64,000 nucleotides of DNA from Catenuloplanes atrovinosus (GCF_031458235.1 NZ_JAVDYB010000001.1:6700501-6764500); one strand, 5' to 3'; shown: positions 45,987 to 54,806, counted from the stretch's first letter. Notes: generated by a model not told the origin, from the sequence alone. A program made the numbers and translations.

Positions 45987-46360
45987 GGCAGTCCTGTCGG
46001 GTCCGCCGGCCGCCTACCCCTCGCGGTGTGAAGGAGCCAACCGGCGCCTGGAGCCGTGCCGTGCCGAGTCCGCTCGCCCCCTCGAACACCGGATCGTCCA
46101 CCCCTGCCCGGTCTCCGCAGCCTGCCGACGCGGTCCACGCAACCGCTCCGATGCCAGGATTTCAAGTCCGGCGAAGCCCGGACAACGCCGAAAGCGAAGC
46201 GAGTAGGCTCTGAATGGCACCAAGAACGAAGTCGCCCACCCGTTCGGGTCATTCGCCGGCCCGGCGTGGCGGCCTGCTTCGGATCCGCGGGTGTCAGCGT
46301 TACCGTCGGGGCATCCAGCGAACCCATCGCCCGTACCAGGCGATGTGAGTGGAGAAGCTG
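45987..46360. other. 374-bp divergent non-coding region
   Basis: This region lies between the STAS gene (minus) and the first AraC gene (plus) and should contain both promoters. A small hairpin (gtccggcgaagcccggac, about 46167-46184) is visible. I see no gene or clear promoter consensus. Confidence 0.6.
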
Positions 46361-47320
46361 ATGAGCTCGTTGCATTTCGACAGCACGGACCTGGGCCAGA
46401 CCGAGGAGTTCCTCAGCATGGCCTACACCAAGATGAGCCTCGGCGGGCAGGCTGAGCGGACCAGGGCCCAGGTGACCCGGGAGGCCGCCGGATCGCTGTG
46501 GGTCGACGAGCTGACCTTCAACTTCGACCTGGCCCACGACGCCGAGGTGCCGATGGGCAAGGTGTGCCTGTGCAGCGTGCGCAGCGGCGGCGTCGTCCGG
46601 CGGTACTTCCCGGAGGGGATGGAGGGCCGGTTCGCCGCCGGGGACGTGTTCATGTACTCACCGCACGACCGGCCCTACGCCGGCGTCATCAAGGGCGCCC
46701 ACTACGACCTGCTCATGTTCGATCCGGAGCTGCTGGACCAGGTGGCCGCCGCCGCGCCCGGCCGCCGGCCGGAGCCGGTCCGGATCACCGGCGATCGGCC
46801 CGTCTCCCGGGCGTCCGCGCAGCGGCTGCGCAGCGCCGTCCGGTACCTGCATGATCACGTCCTGACCGATCCGGTCGCCCGGGACTCGCCGCTGACCGTC
46901 TCCACCGCGTCACAGCTCGCCGCGTCCGTCGTGCTCAGCGTCTTCCCGAACAACGCGCTGCTCCTGCCGACCGCCGGGGACAACCACGACGCGCACCCGG
47001 CCACGCTGCGCCGCGCCACGGCCTACGTCGACGCCCACGCCGCGGAGCCGATCACGGTGGCCGACATCGCGGCCGCGGCCAGCACCACCGGCCGCGCCGT
47101 GCAGGCCGCGTTCCGCCGGCACCGCGGCATCACGCCGATGGCGTACCTGCGCCAGGTCCGGCTGGACGGCGCCCACCGCGATCTGCGGGCCGCCGCCCCC
47201 GGCTCGGGGACGACCGTCGAGGAGATCGCCGCGCGCTGGGGTTTCCACACCGTGGCGCGGTTCACCAGCCTCTACCGCAGGCAGTACGGCACGGCCCCCC
47301 GCCGCACGCTGCACGGATGA
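46361..47320 (+). CDS. AraC-family regulator (first of a tandem pair)
   Basis: This 319-aa protein has an N-terminal cupin-like AraC-binding domain (STDLGQTEEFLSMAYTKMSL; GDVFMYSPHDRPYAG) and a C-terminal AraC HTH (about 215-315: ITVADIAAAASTTGRAVQAAFRRH; TPMAYLRQVRLDGAH; IAARWGFHTVARFTSLYRRQYG). ATG 46361 follows GGAGAAG; a GTG at 46349 is in frame. The next gene is a clear paralog. The effector and targets are unknown. Confidence 0.9.
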   Translation: MSSLHFDSTDLGQTEEFLSMAYTKMSLGGQAERTRAQVTREAAGSLWVDELTFNFDLAHDAEVPMGKVCLCSVRSGGVVRRYFPEGMEGRFAAGDVFMYSPHDRPYAGVIKGAHYDLLMFDPELLDQVAAAAPGRRPEPVRITGDRPVSRASAQRLRSAVRYLHDHVLTDPVARDSPLTVSTASQLAASVVLSVFPNNALLLPTAGDNHDAHPATLRRATAYVDAHAAEPITVADIAAAASTTGRAVQAAFRRHRGITPMAYLRQVRLDGAHRDLRAAAPGSGTTVEEIAARWGFHTVARFTSLYRRQYGTAPRRTLHG

Positions 47321-47340
47321 CCGCCGGAAGGAGGTGCACC

Positions 47341-48288
47341 ATGCAGATGGAGACGTTCGACAGTCAGGACCTGGGCGAGGTGGAGGCGTTCGTCAGCAGG
47401 ATCTACTCCAGGATGCACATCGGCGCGGTGGGCGAGCGCACCCGCGCGCGCATCGACCGGCGGCCGCTGACCGCCGAGGTCGCGTTCGACGATCTCGACT
47501 ACAGCTTCGACATCGGGTACGCGGCCGAGCCGCCGGACGTGCTGATCGTCTGTGACGTCGTGTCCAACACCATCCGCAGCGACAACGGGGGGTCCGCCGA
47601 CACGTTCGGTCCCGGTGACCAGTTCCTGATCAGCCGGCCCGGCCTGCCCTACTCCGGCGTGGCACACGCGAGCGCGCTACGGTTCACCCTGCTCGGTCCC
47701 GCCGTCCTGGACCGGGTGGCGGCCACCGGGGACGGCACGGCGGAACCGGTGCGCATCCTCGACCACCGCCCGATCTCCCGGCAGGCCCATCTGCGCCTGC
47801 AGCGCGCCATCGCATACGCCCGCGACGAGGTGATGGCCGCGCCACCGAGCCCGGCGACACCGCTGCTGGCCTCGGCCGTGAGCCAGTTCCTCGCGGCCGG
47901 CGTGCTCCAGGCGTACCCGAACACGGCCGTCGGCGACGCCACCGCCACCGACAGCTCCGACGGCACGCCGAGCACGCTGCGCCGCGCCGTCGCGTACATC
48001 GAGTCCAACGCCGACCTCGACATCACGCTGGCCGACATCGCCCGCGCCGCCTATGTCACGCCGCGCGCGCTGCAACTCGCCTTCCGCCGGCACCTGGACA
48101 CCACGCCCCTCGGCTACCTGCGCCGGGTCCGGCTCGATCGCGCCCACAGCGAGCTGCGCGCCGCGACCGCGGGCGACGGGGAGACGGTCAGCGCGATCGC
48201 CGCCCGCTGGGGTTTCACCCACACCCGCTTCACCCAGCAGTACCGGGCCGTGTACGGCGTACCGCCCAGCCGCACCCTCCGCGGGTGA
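47341..48288 (+). CDS. AraC-family regulator (second of a tandem pair)
   Basis: This 315-aa protein has the same layout as the preceding gene: N-terminal SQDLGEVEAFVSRIYSRMHI and GDQFLISRPGLPYSG, C-terminal ITLADIARAAYVTPRALQLAFRRH, TPLGYLRRVRLDRAH and AARWGFTHTRFTQQYR. ATG 47341 has an excellent AAGGAGG site; an in-frame ATG at 47317 overlaps the previous stop. It is a tandem duplicate that has diverged in the sensor half, so the two may sense different ligands or heterodimerise. Confidence 0.9.
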   Translation: MQMETFDSQDLGEVEAFVSRIYSRMHIGAVGERTRARIDRRPLTAEVAFDDLDYSFDIGYAAEPPDVLIVCDVVSNTIRSDNGGSADTFGPGDQFLISRPGLPYSGVAHASALRFTLLGPAVLDRVAATGDGTAEPVRILDHRPISRQAHLRLQRAIAYARDEVMAAPPSPATPLLASAVSQFLAAGVLQAYPNTAVGDATATDSSDGTPSTLRRAVAYIESNADLDITLADIARAAYVTPRALQLAFRRHLDTTPLGYLRRVRLDRAHSELRAATAGDGETVSAIAARWGFTHTRFTQQYRAVYGVPPSRTLRG

Positions 48289-48371
48289 CGGTCTAGGCAT
48301 GATGTGCCGACGCGCGGAGGCGGGCACCGGCACGAGGCTGGGCCGGTAACCGCCGACCGCGAAGGAGCATC

Positions 48372-49129
48372 ATGCCCAGACCATCCCGCCGTACCGGGGG
48401 GCCCTGCTCGACGCGGGCTGCCTGGACATCGCGGCGGACCTGCTCACCACGCTGACCACCGCCGCGCTCGACGGACTCCAGCTCGCCCGCGCCGGCCGGC
48501 ACCTCCACCGACGTCCTCGACGTGCTGATCCGGCTGGCCGCGGAGGGGCCGCGCGGCGCGGTTCCGCTGTTCGGCACGCTGGCCGGCACCGCGGGCCAGC
48601 CGTGGTGGACCCGGCGTCCCGCGCTCGCCACCATGCTGCCGGGCGAGCTCTGGGACTTCCACACGCATGCCGCGATCGCCGCGTGGCTGGAGAAGTCCGG
48701 GCGCGACGCGGGCTCGCCGGCCTGCTCCGGCTCGGTCTCGGCCAGAAGGCGTGCGACGCCGCTCTGACCGGTGACCTCGGCCGGGCCGTCGCGGCGATCG
48801 CCGAGGAGGAGGCGATCGCCGACGCGGTCGGGGACGCCCCGCTCGTGTACTGCCGGCTGCTCCTGGCCGCGCTGCGCGGGCGCGCCACGGAGGCACTGCC
48901 CCTGTTCTGGGCCGTCGCCGCGGCGGAGTCCGCTCAGCCCGGCGGCCGGGTCACCAACCTCAACTGGACGACGGCCCTGTTGCACAACGGGCTCGGCGAC
49001 TATCCCGCCGCGCTGGCCGCGGCCCGCCGGGTGCTGGACGACGGCGAGCTGTTCCACGTCGGCGGCACGCTGCCCGAGCTGATCGAAGCCCGCCGGCAGC
49101 TCAGGGACCGGCCGCTGAGCGCCGGCTGA
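48372..49129 (+). pseudogene. frameshifted fragment of a large LuxR-type (AAA/TPR) regulator
   Basis: Three segments resembling the helical-repeat middle of ~900-aa LuxR-family ATPase regulators occur in two different frames: ALLDAGCLDIAADLLTTL (from 48401), VLIRLAAEGPRGAVPLFGTL to WLEKSGRDAG (48522-48710) and KACDAALTGDLGRAVAAIAE to GLGDYPAALAAARRVLDDGE (about 48750-49100). Neither the N-terminal P-loop ATPase nor the C-terminal LuxR HTH is present. An ATG at 48372 with GAAGGAG opens a frame that stops early. This is interpreted as a decayed, truncated gene. Confidence 0.7.
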
Positions 49130-49131
49130 CC

Positions 49132-50634
49132 TCACTCCGCGAGCGGGGCCCGGACGATGAAGGAGCTGTCGGCACGGAACGTGGCGCTGCCGTCCGACTG
49201 GTCGACCCACAGCTCGCCGTCGCGGTGGCGCAGGAACCAGCCGGGATAGTTGGCCGACTCCAGCGTCACGGAACCGTCGGTGGCTCCCGGCCGGACGCAG
49301 AACGTGGAGTCGCCGCGGAACAGTTCGGTGCCGTTGTCCAGGCTCAGCTGGACGCGCCAGGTCAGGTGCCGCAGATATCGGCCGTCCGGGATGCGGAACG
49401 AGAGGCACGCCGGGTCCGCCCGGCCGGTCGTGGCCTCGAACGTCGCGGATCGCCGCGCGGCGGCGTCACCTCCGGGCCCGGTCGCCGCCAGCACCGCGAC
49501 GGTCCCGGAGACCGCCGCGTAGCGGCCGGGCACGTTCGCCGCCTCCAGCGACACCGGCCCCGGGCGCAGCGCCGAGGGAGCCCCGGTGGGCGTGCCGGAC
49601 CCGGACGGGACCGCGGCCGGCGGACCGGCGGTGGTCGCGCCGGTCCCGGTGGCCGCGGGATCGGCGGCGCTGATCGCCGGCGGTGGCGCCTGGGTCAGCT
49701 GCGTGGTGGTGACGGTGGCCCCCGCGGCCAGCACCCCGGCCGCGACGGTCGCGGCGATCGGATGCGCCGCTGCCCACTGCGCGAGCGGCACGACGATTCC
49801 GGCCTTGACCGCGGCCGTCGTACCCGCGCTCTTGGCCAGCACCGCGGCGCCGAGCGTGGCCGGGACGGGCAGCCAGGCCATTCCCGGCAGCAGCCGGTCG
49901 GGCGCGATCAGCTCGGCGGACGCGCCGGCGCACACCGCACAGGTACGCACGTGCCGCGTGAGTCGCTTGCGCCACAGCGGACTCGGCACGCCGTCCCATT
50001 CGGACGCCGCCGCCCGCAGCCGCGCGCAGGCCGGCCCGGAGTCGAGCGCGGCCGTCAGCGACCGGCTCACCTCCAGCTGGGCCCGCATGCGCTGCACCCG
50101 CACCCCGACGTGAGCCGCGCTCTCGCCCAGCGCCGCCGACAGGTCCGCGCGCGTCAGCTCGCCCGCGACCTCCAGCCACCACAGTGACAGCAGCACCCGG
50201 TCGTCGGGGTCGAGCCACCGGCTCGCGCGCTGCACCTGGCGGCGCTGCGCGGACAGCTCCACGCGCAGCAGCGTCTCGTCCTCGAAGCCGGGATCGGGCT
50301 CCGCCTCCTCCAGCGGTTCCGCGGCCGGTGTGGTCCGCTGCCCGGACCGCCTCGTGAGCTGGAGGTGGGTGCCGGCCTGGCGGACCGCGATCGCCGCCAG
50401 CCAGGACCGGAAGCTCTCCGGCGCGCGCAGTTGCCCGAGCTGCCGCAGCGCGCGGAGCATCACGTCCTGGACCACGTCCTCGACGTCCGGCTCGCCGTTC
50501 ATCGCCCGGCCCACCAGGGAGTAGACCATCGGCAGCGACGCCGAGACGAGCTCGTCCAGCGCCCGCCGGTCGCCGGCCTGCGCCGCGACGACCAGAGCCG
50601 TGTCGTCCGTACGAATCACCCGCTCCCGCTTCAC
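49132..50634 (-). CDS. membrane-tethered ECF sigma factor fused to zinc-finger and AbfB-like sugar-binding domain
   Basis: This 500-aa multidomain protein starts at GTG 50634. Residues about 10-175 are ECF sigma regions 2 and 4 (DVEDVVQDVMLRALRQLGQL, ESFRSWLAAIAVRQ; LTRADLSAALGESAAHVGVRVQRM). H228-VRT-C232-AV-C235 is an anti-sigma-type zinc-binding motif. Hydrophobic segments lie around 250-310 (one clear helix at 293-309), then an Ala/Pro/Thr linker. From about 361 to 497 come repeats with SLEAANVPGRY and TLESANYPGWFLRH, typical of AbfB/CBM42 carbohydrate-binding domains. Sigma factor, inhibitor-like motif, membrane anchor and presumed extracellular sensor are thus in one chain. Confidence 0.88.
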   Translation of the reverse strand: MKRERVIRTDDTALVVAAQAGDRRALDELVSASLPMVYSLVGRAMNGEPDVEDVVQDVMLRALRQLGQLRAPESFRSWLAAIAVRQAGTHLQLTRRSGQRTTPAAEPLEEAEPDPGFEDETLLRVELSAQRRQVQRASRWLDPDDRVLLSLWWLEVAGELTRADLSAALGESAAHVGVRVQRMRAQLEVSRSLTAALDSGPACARLRAAASEWDGVPSPLWRKRLTRHVRTCAVCAGASAELIAPDRLLPGMAWLPVPATLGAAVLAKSAGTTAAVKAGIVVPLAQWAAAHPIAATVAAGVLAAGATVTTTQLTQAPPPAISAADPAATGTGATTAGPPAAVPSGSGTPTGAPSALRPGPVSLEAANVPGRYAAVSGTVAVLAATGPGGDAAARRSATFEATTGRADPACLSFRIPDGRYLRHLTWRVQLSLDNGTELFRGDSTFCVRPGATDGSVTLESANYPGWFLRHRDGELWVDQSDGSATFRADSSFIVRAPLAE

Positions 50635-50686
50635 CGTGGTGATTCTGTCGTGCCTTCTCCGATCCCGGGAGCCGGGACGTGCGGGG

Positions 50687-51172
50687 TCAGGTGTCGTCGC
50701 CGCGGAGGCGGTCCAGCTCCGCGCGGTACATCGCCTGCATGCGGTCGTAGTGCCGGACCAGCAGCGTGACCTCCTCGGCACTGTAGCCCTCGACGAGCCG
50801 CTCGGTCCCCTCGGCGAACCGCTCGTACGGCCGCTCCAGCTCGGCGGCCCGTTCCGGCCGCAGCGTGACGATCACCCGGCGCCGGTCCGCCGGATCGCGC
50901 TCGGCCGTCACGTAGCCCGCCTGCTGGAGCCGGCGGAGCATGCTGGTCACCGCGCCGGTGGTCAGGTTCGTCCGCCGGGCGACCTGCCCGGCCGTGGCGG
51001 AGCCGGCGTCCGCCAGGAAGTCCAGGCACTCCAGGTCGCTCACGGTCAGGCCGAGCCGCCCCGCGATCGCGTACCGGAACACCATGGACAGTCGCGACAT
51101 CTCCCGCCCGGCGCGCATCAGGTCGGCGATCGCGGACGCCCGGGCCGGCTCGTGGGACATGCCCGCAATCAT
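50687..51172 (-). CDS. MarR-family transcriptional regulator
   Basis: This 161-aa winged-helix protein (LTVSDLECLDFLADAGSATAGQVARRTNLTTGAVTSMLRRLQQAGYV; wing ERDPADRRRVIVTL) starts at ATG 51172, overlapping the monooxygenase stop by 4 bp. Co-transcription with the monooxygenase and the AT-rich palindrome before that gene suggest autoregulation of the operon by a phenolic or drug-like ligand. Confidence 0.92.
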   Translation of the reverse strand: MIAGMSHEPARASAIADLMRAGREMSRLSMVFRYAIAGRLGLTVSDLECLDFLADAGSATAGQVARRTNLTTGAVTSMLRRLQQAGYVTAERDPADRRRVIVTLRPERAAELERPYERFAEGTERLVEGYSAEEVTLLVRHYDRMQAMYRAELDRLRGDDT

Positions 51173-52416
51173 GCCTCCGGTACGGTCACCGGGTGCAGCC
51201 GAGGTAGCACGCGGGTGAGCACCCAGTGCGGTGCGGCCGCGCCCCCGGTGAGGCGGCGCATCAGCCGGGCCGCGGTGTCGACCGCGCGGAACGCGTAGGG
51301 CACCATCTCGTCCTGGTAGCCGGCGATCGCCTCCTCCACCGGCGTGCCGTTCGCCCGGGCCTCGACCAGCCGGCGGCCGAGCAGCGCGGCGTCGCGGAGA
51401 GCGGTGTTGCCGCCGTGCGCGCCGAACGGCGGCATCACGTGCACGGCGTCGCCCATCATCGTCGCCCGGGGCACCGCCCACTGCCGTGGGCGCCGGCCCG
51501 TGGCGAACAGGTTGAGCACCGTGGCGTCCAGTTCGGCCGTGTCGACCAGCCGCCGGACCAGCGGATGGAAGTCCGCGCTCCGCCGGGCGGCCAGCTCGCG
51601 CATCGCCAGCAGGTCGCCGCGCACGCCCATCGGCACCTCCTCCTGCCGCAGCAGCAGCCCCCACATGACGTAGTCGTCGCCGGTCGGCGCGTAGCTGTCC
51701 GGGGCCAGGCGGGGGAAGGCGTCCCGTGGGCTCTCGCCGAACCGCATGGAGGTGAAGAAGAACGCGCGGCCCGGCTCGTCGGCGAGGGCCAGGACCCCGC
51801 TGGTACGCAACGCCTCCGGAATGACGCTCGCGCCGTCCTGCCGCAGCGGCGACCGCCCGTAGATCCCCGCCATCGGGCTGTTCTCCGGGTCCGCGCCCGG
51901 CATGATCTGCTCACGCAGCGCGGAGCCGACGCCGTCCGCGCCCACCACGACGGTCGCCTCGGCGGACCGGCCGTCGCTGAACCGGAGCCGTAGCCCCGCC
52001 GGGCCGCCGTCCTCCAGCGCGACCGCGGCCTTGCCGTAGTGGATGCGCTCCTCCAGCCCGGACATCAGGATCGAGCGCAGCGTCAGCCGATCGACCTGGC
52101 GCGTCGCGTACGGCTCATCCTTGAAGTTGATCGTGAACGCGTCCCGCAGTCGGCTGTCGGTGAAGCGCAGGTGCCCGCCGGGCTCGTCGCCGGTGGCCAG
52201 CGCCAGCCGGTACAGCGGGCGGGGCAGGCTCGCGCGCAGCGCCTCCAGCCCGTACCGGTCCAGGATGATCCGGTAGCCCTGCCGCCGGACGAACGGGCCC
52301 GGGTCCCGCTCATAGACGTGCACGTCGATGCCGGCGCGCACCAGCTGCTGGGCGAGGCAGAGCCCGGAGAGGCCGGCGCCCACGATCGCCACCGAGAAGT
52401 CGGTCGATATACTCAT
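51169..52416 (-). CDS. FAD-dependent monooxygenase (PHBH/TetX-like)
   Basis: This 415-aa class A flavin monooxygenase has a dinucleotide fold GAGLSGLCLAQQL near residue 13, a DG motif VVGADGVGSALR and a GD motif MMGDAVHVMPPFGAHGGNTALRDA. The ATG is at 52416. The family hydroxylates or inactivates aromatic and polycyclic compounds (salicylate, tetracycline, rifamycin types). The coupled MarR gene suggests induction by the substrate. The substrate cannot be read from sequence. Confidence 0.92.
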   Translation of the reverse strand: MSISTDFSVAIVGAGLSGLCLAQQLVRAGIDVHVYERDPGPFVRRQGYRIILDRYGLEALRASLPRPLYRLALATGDEPGGHLRFTDSRLRDAFTINFKDEPYATRQVDRLTLRSILMSGLEERIHYGKAAVALEDGGPAGLRLRFSDGRSAEATVVVGADGVGSALREQIMPGADPENSPMAGIYGRSPLRQDGASVIPEALRTSGVLALADEPGRAFFFTSMRFGESPRDAFPRLAPDSYAPTGDDYVMWGLLLRQEEVPMGVRGDLLAMRELAARRSADFHPLVRRLVDTAELDATVLNLFATGRRPRQWAVPRATMMGDAVHVMPPFGAHGGNTALRDAALLGRRLVEARANGTPVEEAIAGYQDEMVPYAFRAVDTAARLMRRLTGGAAAPHWVLTRVLPRLHPVTVPEA

Positions 52417-52422
52417 GAAATT

Positions 52423-52439
52423 ATCTTAATAATTAAGAT
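52423..52439. promoter_or_regulatory. AT-rich palindromic MarR-type operator
   Basis: The perfect palindrome atcttaataattaagat (7-bp arms, 3-bp centre) starts six bases upstream of the monooxygenase ATG. Such AT-rich sequence is highly unusual in this GC-rich window. It is the expected form and position of a MarR operator. Confidence 0.8.
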
Positions 52440-52617
52440 GATGTCGACAAGCCCACTGACACCATCGGGTGAGTCCCGGTCACCATCGGCCTCCCGCACG
52501 CGGTTCCGGAGACGCCGCGGCGCGACGGAGGCCGCACACCATGCCTGAATCGTTGATCGGCTGTAGGTACATGGACGCCGGGCAACGGTGGCGCTGCGGA
52601 GAGTCGAGGTGCGAGCC

Positions 52618-54591
52618 ATGGGTGACGACGCGGACCGGCGAGTCGGGGACGCCAGGACGATCCGGGACAGGTTCGACTCGCTGAGCCTGCTGGTGGCCTC
52701 CTACGAGGGCCCGGAGCTACGGGTGATCGCGGCCAACGCCGCGTTCCGCGCGTTCGTCGGCCGGGAGTTCGTGGTGGGCCGCACCTACCACGAGCTGTTC
52801 CCGGAGTTCGCGGCGCAGCGGATCAGCCCCATGGTGGAGAAGATCTTCGCGACCGGCGAGGCGCAGACCGGGCGGGAATGGCGGTTCCAGGTGGCTGACC
52901 CGGGTGACACGCGCCGCGAGTACTACCTGGACTTCGTCATCGAGCCGTACCGGGACGCGGACGGCGCCGTAGCCGGGATCACGGCCATCGGCATCGACGT
53001 CACCGACCAGGTCCGGCGTCGCATGGCCGAGCAGGAGCGCGCGATCGAGGCGGAGCGGCGCTACGCCCGCGCACTCGACGTGATCAGCGCGTTGCAGCAG
53101 CAGCTGTTGCCGCCGAGCCTTCCTGTGCTGCCCCGCCTGGAAGTGGCCGGCAGCTACCTGCCGGCGGACGCGGACACCGCCGCGGGCGGAGACTGGTTCG
53201 ACGCGGTGGTGCTGACCGACGGGCGGGTGGCGCTGGTCGTCGGCGACGTGGTCGGGCACGGGCTGGCCGCGTCCGCGACCATGGGGCAGCTGCGGGTGCT
53301 GCTGCGCGAGCGCCTGCTGTCGACCGGGGACCTGCTGGTCGCGGTGAACGCCGTGAACACCGCCGCGGGCTGGATCCCGGGCGCGCGGGCCGCCACCGTG
53401 TGCGTGGCCGTGCTCGATCCGGCCGACGGCGCGATGACCTATGTGACCGCGGGTCACCCGGCGCCGCTGCTGTTGCCCGCCGGCGGTGACGGCGCGTTCC
53501 TGCCGGCCACCGGCGCCCGCCCACTCGGCGTGGGCGCCTCGTTCGGCGCGGAGACGACCGGCACGGCGACCCTCGATCCCGGTGCCGCCGTGCTGCTGTA
53601 CACCGACGGCGTCCTGGAACGCCCGGGACGCCCGCTGTCCCAGGCCAGCGTCGAGCTCGCACAGGTGGCCGCGGACGCCGCCGCGAACCGGGTGCTGCGC
53701 GACGACGCGCTGCCGACCGCCGAGCGGATCACCATCCAGACCGTGGAGGTGCTGACCCGGATGACCGGCCACACCGACGACATCACGCTGCTCGCCGCCC
53801 GCCGCGTCGACCCGCCCGCACCCCTGCGCATGACCCTGGCGCTCCACCAGGACGACCAGCTACGACAGCTGCGGACACGGCTCAGCGATTGGCTGAGCAC
53901 CTGCGGCGCCGGCGACCAGGACGCCGGCGCGATCCGGCACGCGGTGGCGGAACTCGCCACCAACAGCCTCGACCACGCCTACCTCGACCGGGCCGACGAC
54001 GACGCGACCTGCGAGATCACCCTGACGGTACGGCCGGACGGCCGCCTCGAGGCACGGGTGCGTGACCACGGCACCTGGCGGGAACCCCGCCCGTCCGCCG
54101 ACCGCGGGCTCGGCCTGCAACTGGCCACCGCACTGGTCGACCGACTCCACCTGCACCACGACGACCACGGCACCACGGCCGTCCTCACGCACACGCTCAC
54201 CCGCCCGGCGCACCTGCTGACCACCGAACAGCTGTTCTCCGGACGACCCGTCACCCCGCCCGGCCAGGCCGACCCGCTCATCGTCATCGACCAGCCGTGG
54301 GCGCCCTCCCCCCGCATCCGCATCGACGGGCCGATCGACGCCACCACCAGCGCTCACGTGGAGATCGCCGTCCGCACGGCCGGCTCCGCCGGCACCACCG
54401 ACCTCACCGTCGATCTGACCGGCGTCACCCACCTGGCCAGCGCCGGCGTCGCCGCCTTCCACCGGCTGGCCGCCGAACACCAGGTCAACGGCACCACCCT
54501 GTGGTGGTACGCCCCCACCGCCACCCCCGCCGACGTGATCCTCACCCTCGTCGGCCTGCCGCACCTGACAGAGGACCCGCACACCCCGTAG
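52618..54591 (+). CDS. PAS-SpoIIE phosphatase-HATPase-STAS regulator
   Basis: This 657-aa four-domain signalling protein has PAS (about 18-135: LRVIAANAAFRAFVG...EYYLDFVIEPY), then a PP2C/SpoIIE phosphatase (about 170-385: VAGSYLPADADTAAGGDWFDA, VGDVVGHGLAASATMGQLR, YVTAGHPAPLLL, LLYTDGVLE). A serine-kinase-type HATPase (about 395-515: HAVAELATNSLDHAYL, RDHG, GLGLQLATALVD) and a C-terminal STAS domain (about 560-655: VDLTGVTHLASAGV) follow. ATG 52618 has GAGGTG upstream. It carries kinase, phosphatase and antagonist in one chain; the STAS turn A-S-A-G keeps a serine. Confidence 0.92.
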   Translation: MGDDADRRVGDARTIRDRFDSLSLLVASYEGPELRVIAANAAFRAFVGREFVVGRTYHELFPEFAAQRISPMVEKIFATGEAQTGREWRFQVADPGDTRREYYLDFVIEPYRDADGAVAGITAIGIDVTDQVRRRMAEQERAIEAERRYARALDVISALQQQLLPPSLPVLPRLEVAGSYLPADADTAAGGDWFDAVVLTDGRVALVVGDVVGHGLAASATMGQLRVLLRERLLSTGDLLVAVNAVNTAAGWIPGARAATVCVAVLDPADGAMTYVTAGHPAPLLLPAGGDGAFLPATGARPLGVGASFGAETTGTATLDPGAAVLLYTDGVLERPGRPLSQASVELAQVAADAAANRVLRDDALPTAERITIQTVEVLTRMTGHTDDITLLAARRVDPPAPLRMTLALHQDDQLRQLRTRLSDWLSTCGAGDQDAGAIRHAVAELATNSLDHAYLDRADDDATCEITLTVRPDGRLEARVRDHGTWREPRPSADRGLGLQLATALVDRLHLHHDDHGTTAVLTHTLTRPAHLLTTEQLFSGRPVTPPGQADPLIVIDQPWAPSPRIRIDGPIDATTSAHVEIAVRTAGSAGTTDLTVDLTGVTHLASAGVAAFHRLAAEHQVNGTTLWWYAPTATPADVILTLVGLPHLTEDPHTP

Positions 54592-54730
54592 CCGGGTCAG
54601 CCGTTGCCGGGAAACGGCGTCGCCGCTCGGCGGATGGTGCCGGTGGCGTCGCCGCCGTGCGGCAGCTGGGTGGGCGCGTGCACATCGGCCATCGAACGGC
54701 CGCATGTCCGGACGCGAAGCCCGCGCGCCA

Positions 54731-54796
54731 CCAAAACGGATGAGTAATCCACTTATCTGCTACGCTTCGCTGAAGTGGATTACCTATCCGTTTTGG
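54731..54796. promoter_or_regulatory. 66-bp inverted repeat before the SDR gene
   Basis: Two 24-nt arms (54731-54754 and 54773-54796) are complementary except for two adjacent positions, with an 18-nt spacer. Each arm contains ccaaaacggat and gtaatccactt or its complement. It ends 10 bp before the SDR start, so it must overlap promoter or leader. An operator pair or RNA hairpin is plausible. Confidence 0.8.
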
Positions 54797-54806
54797 GGAT
54801 GAGACT

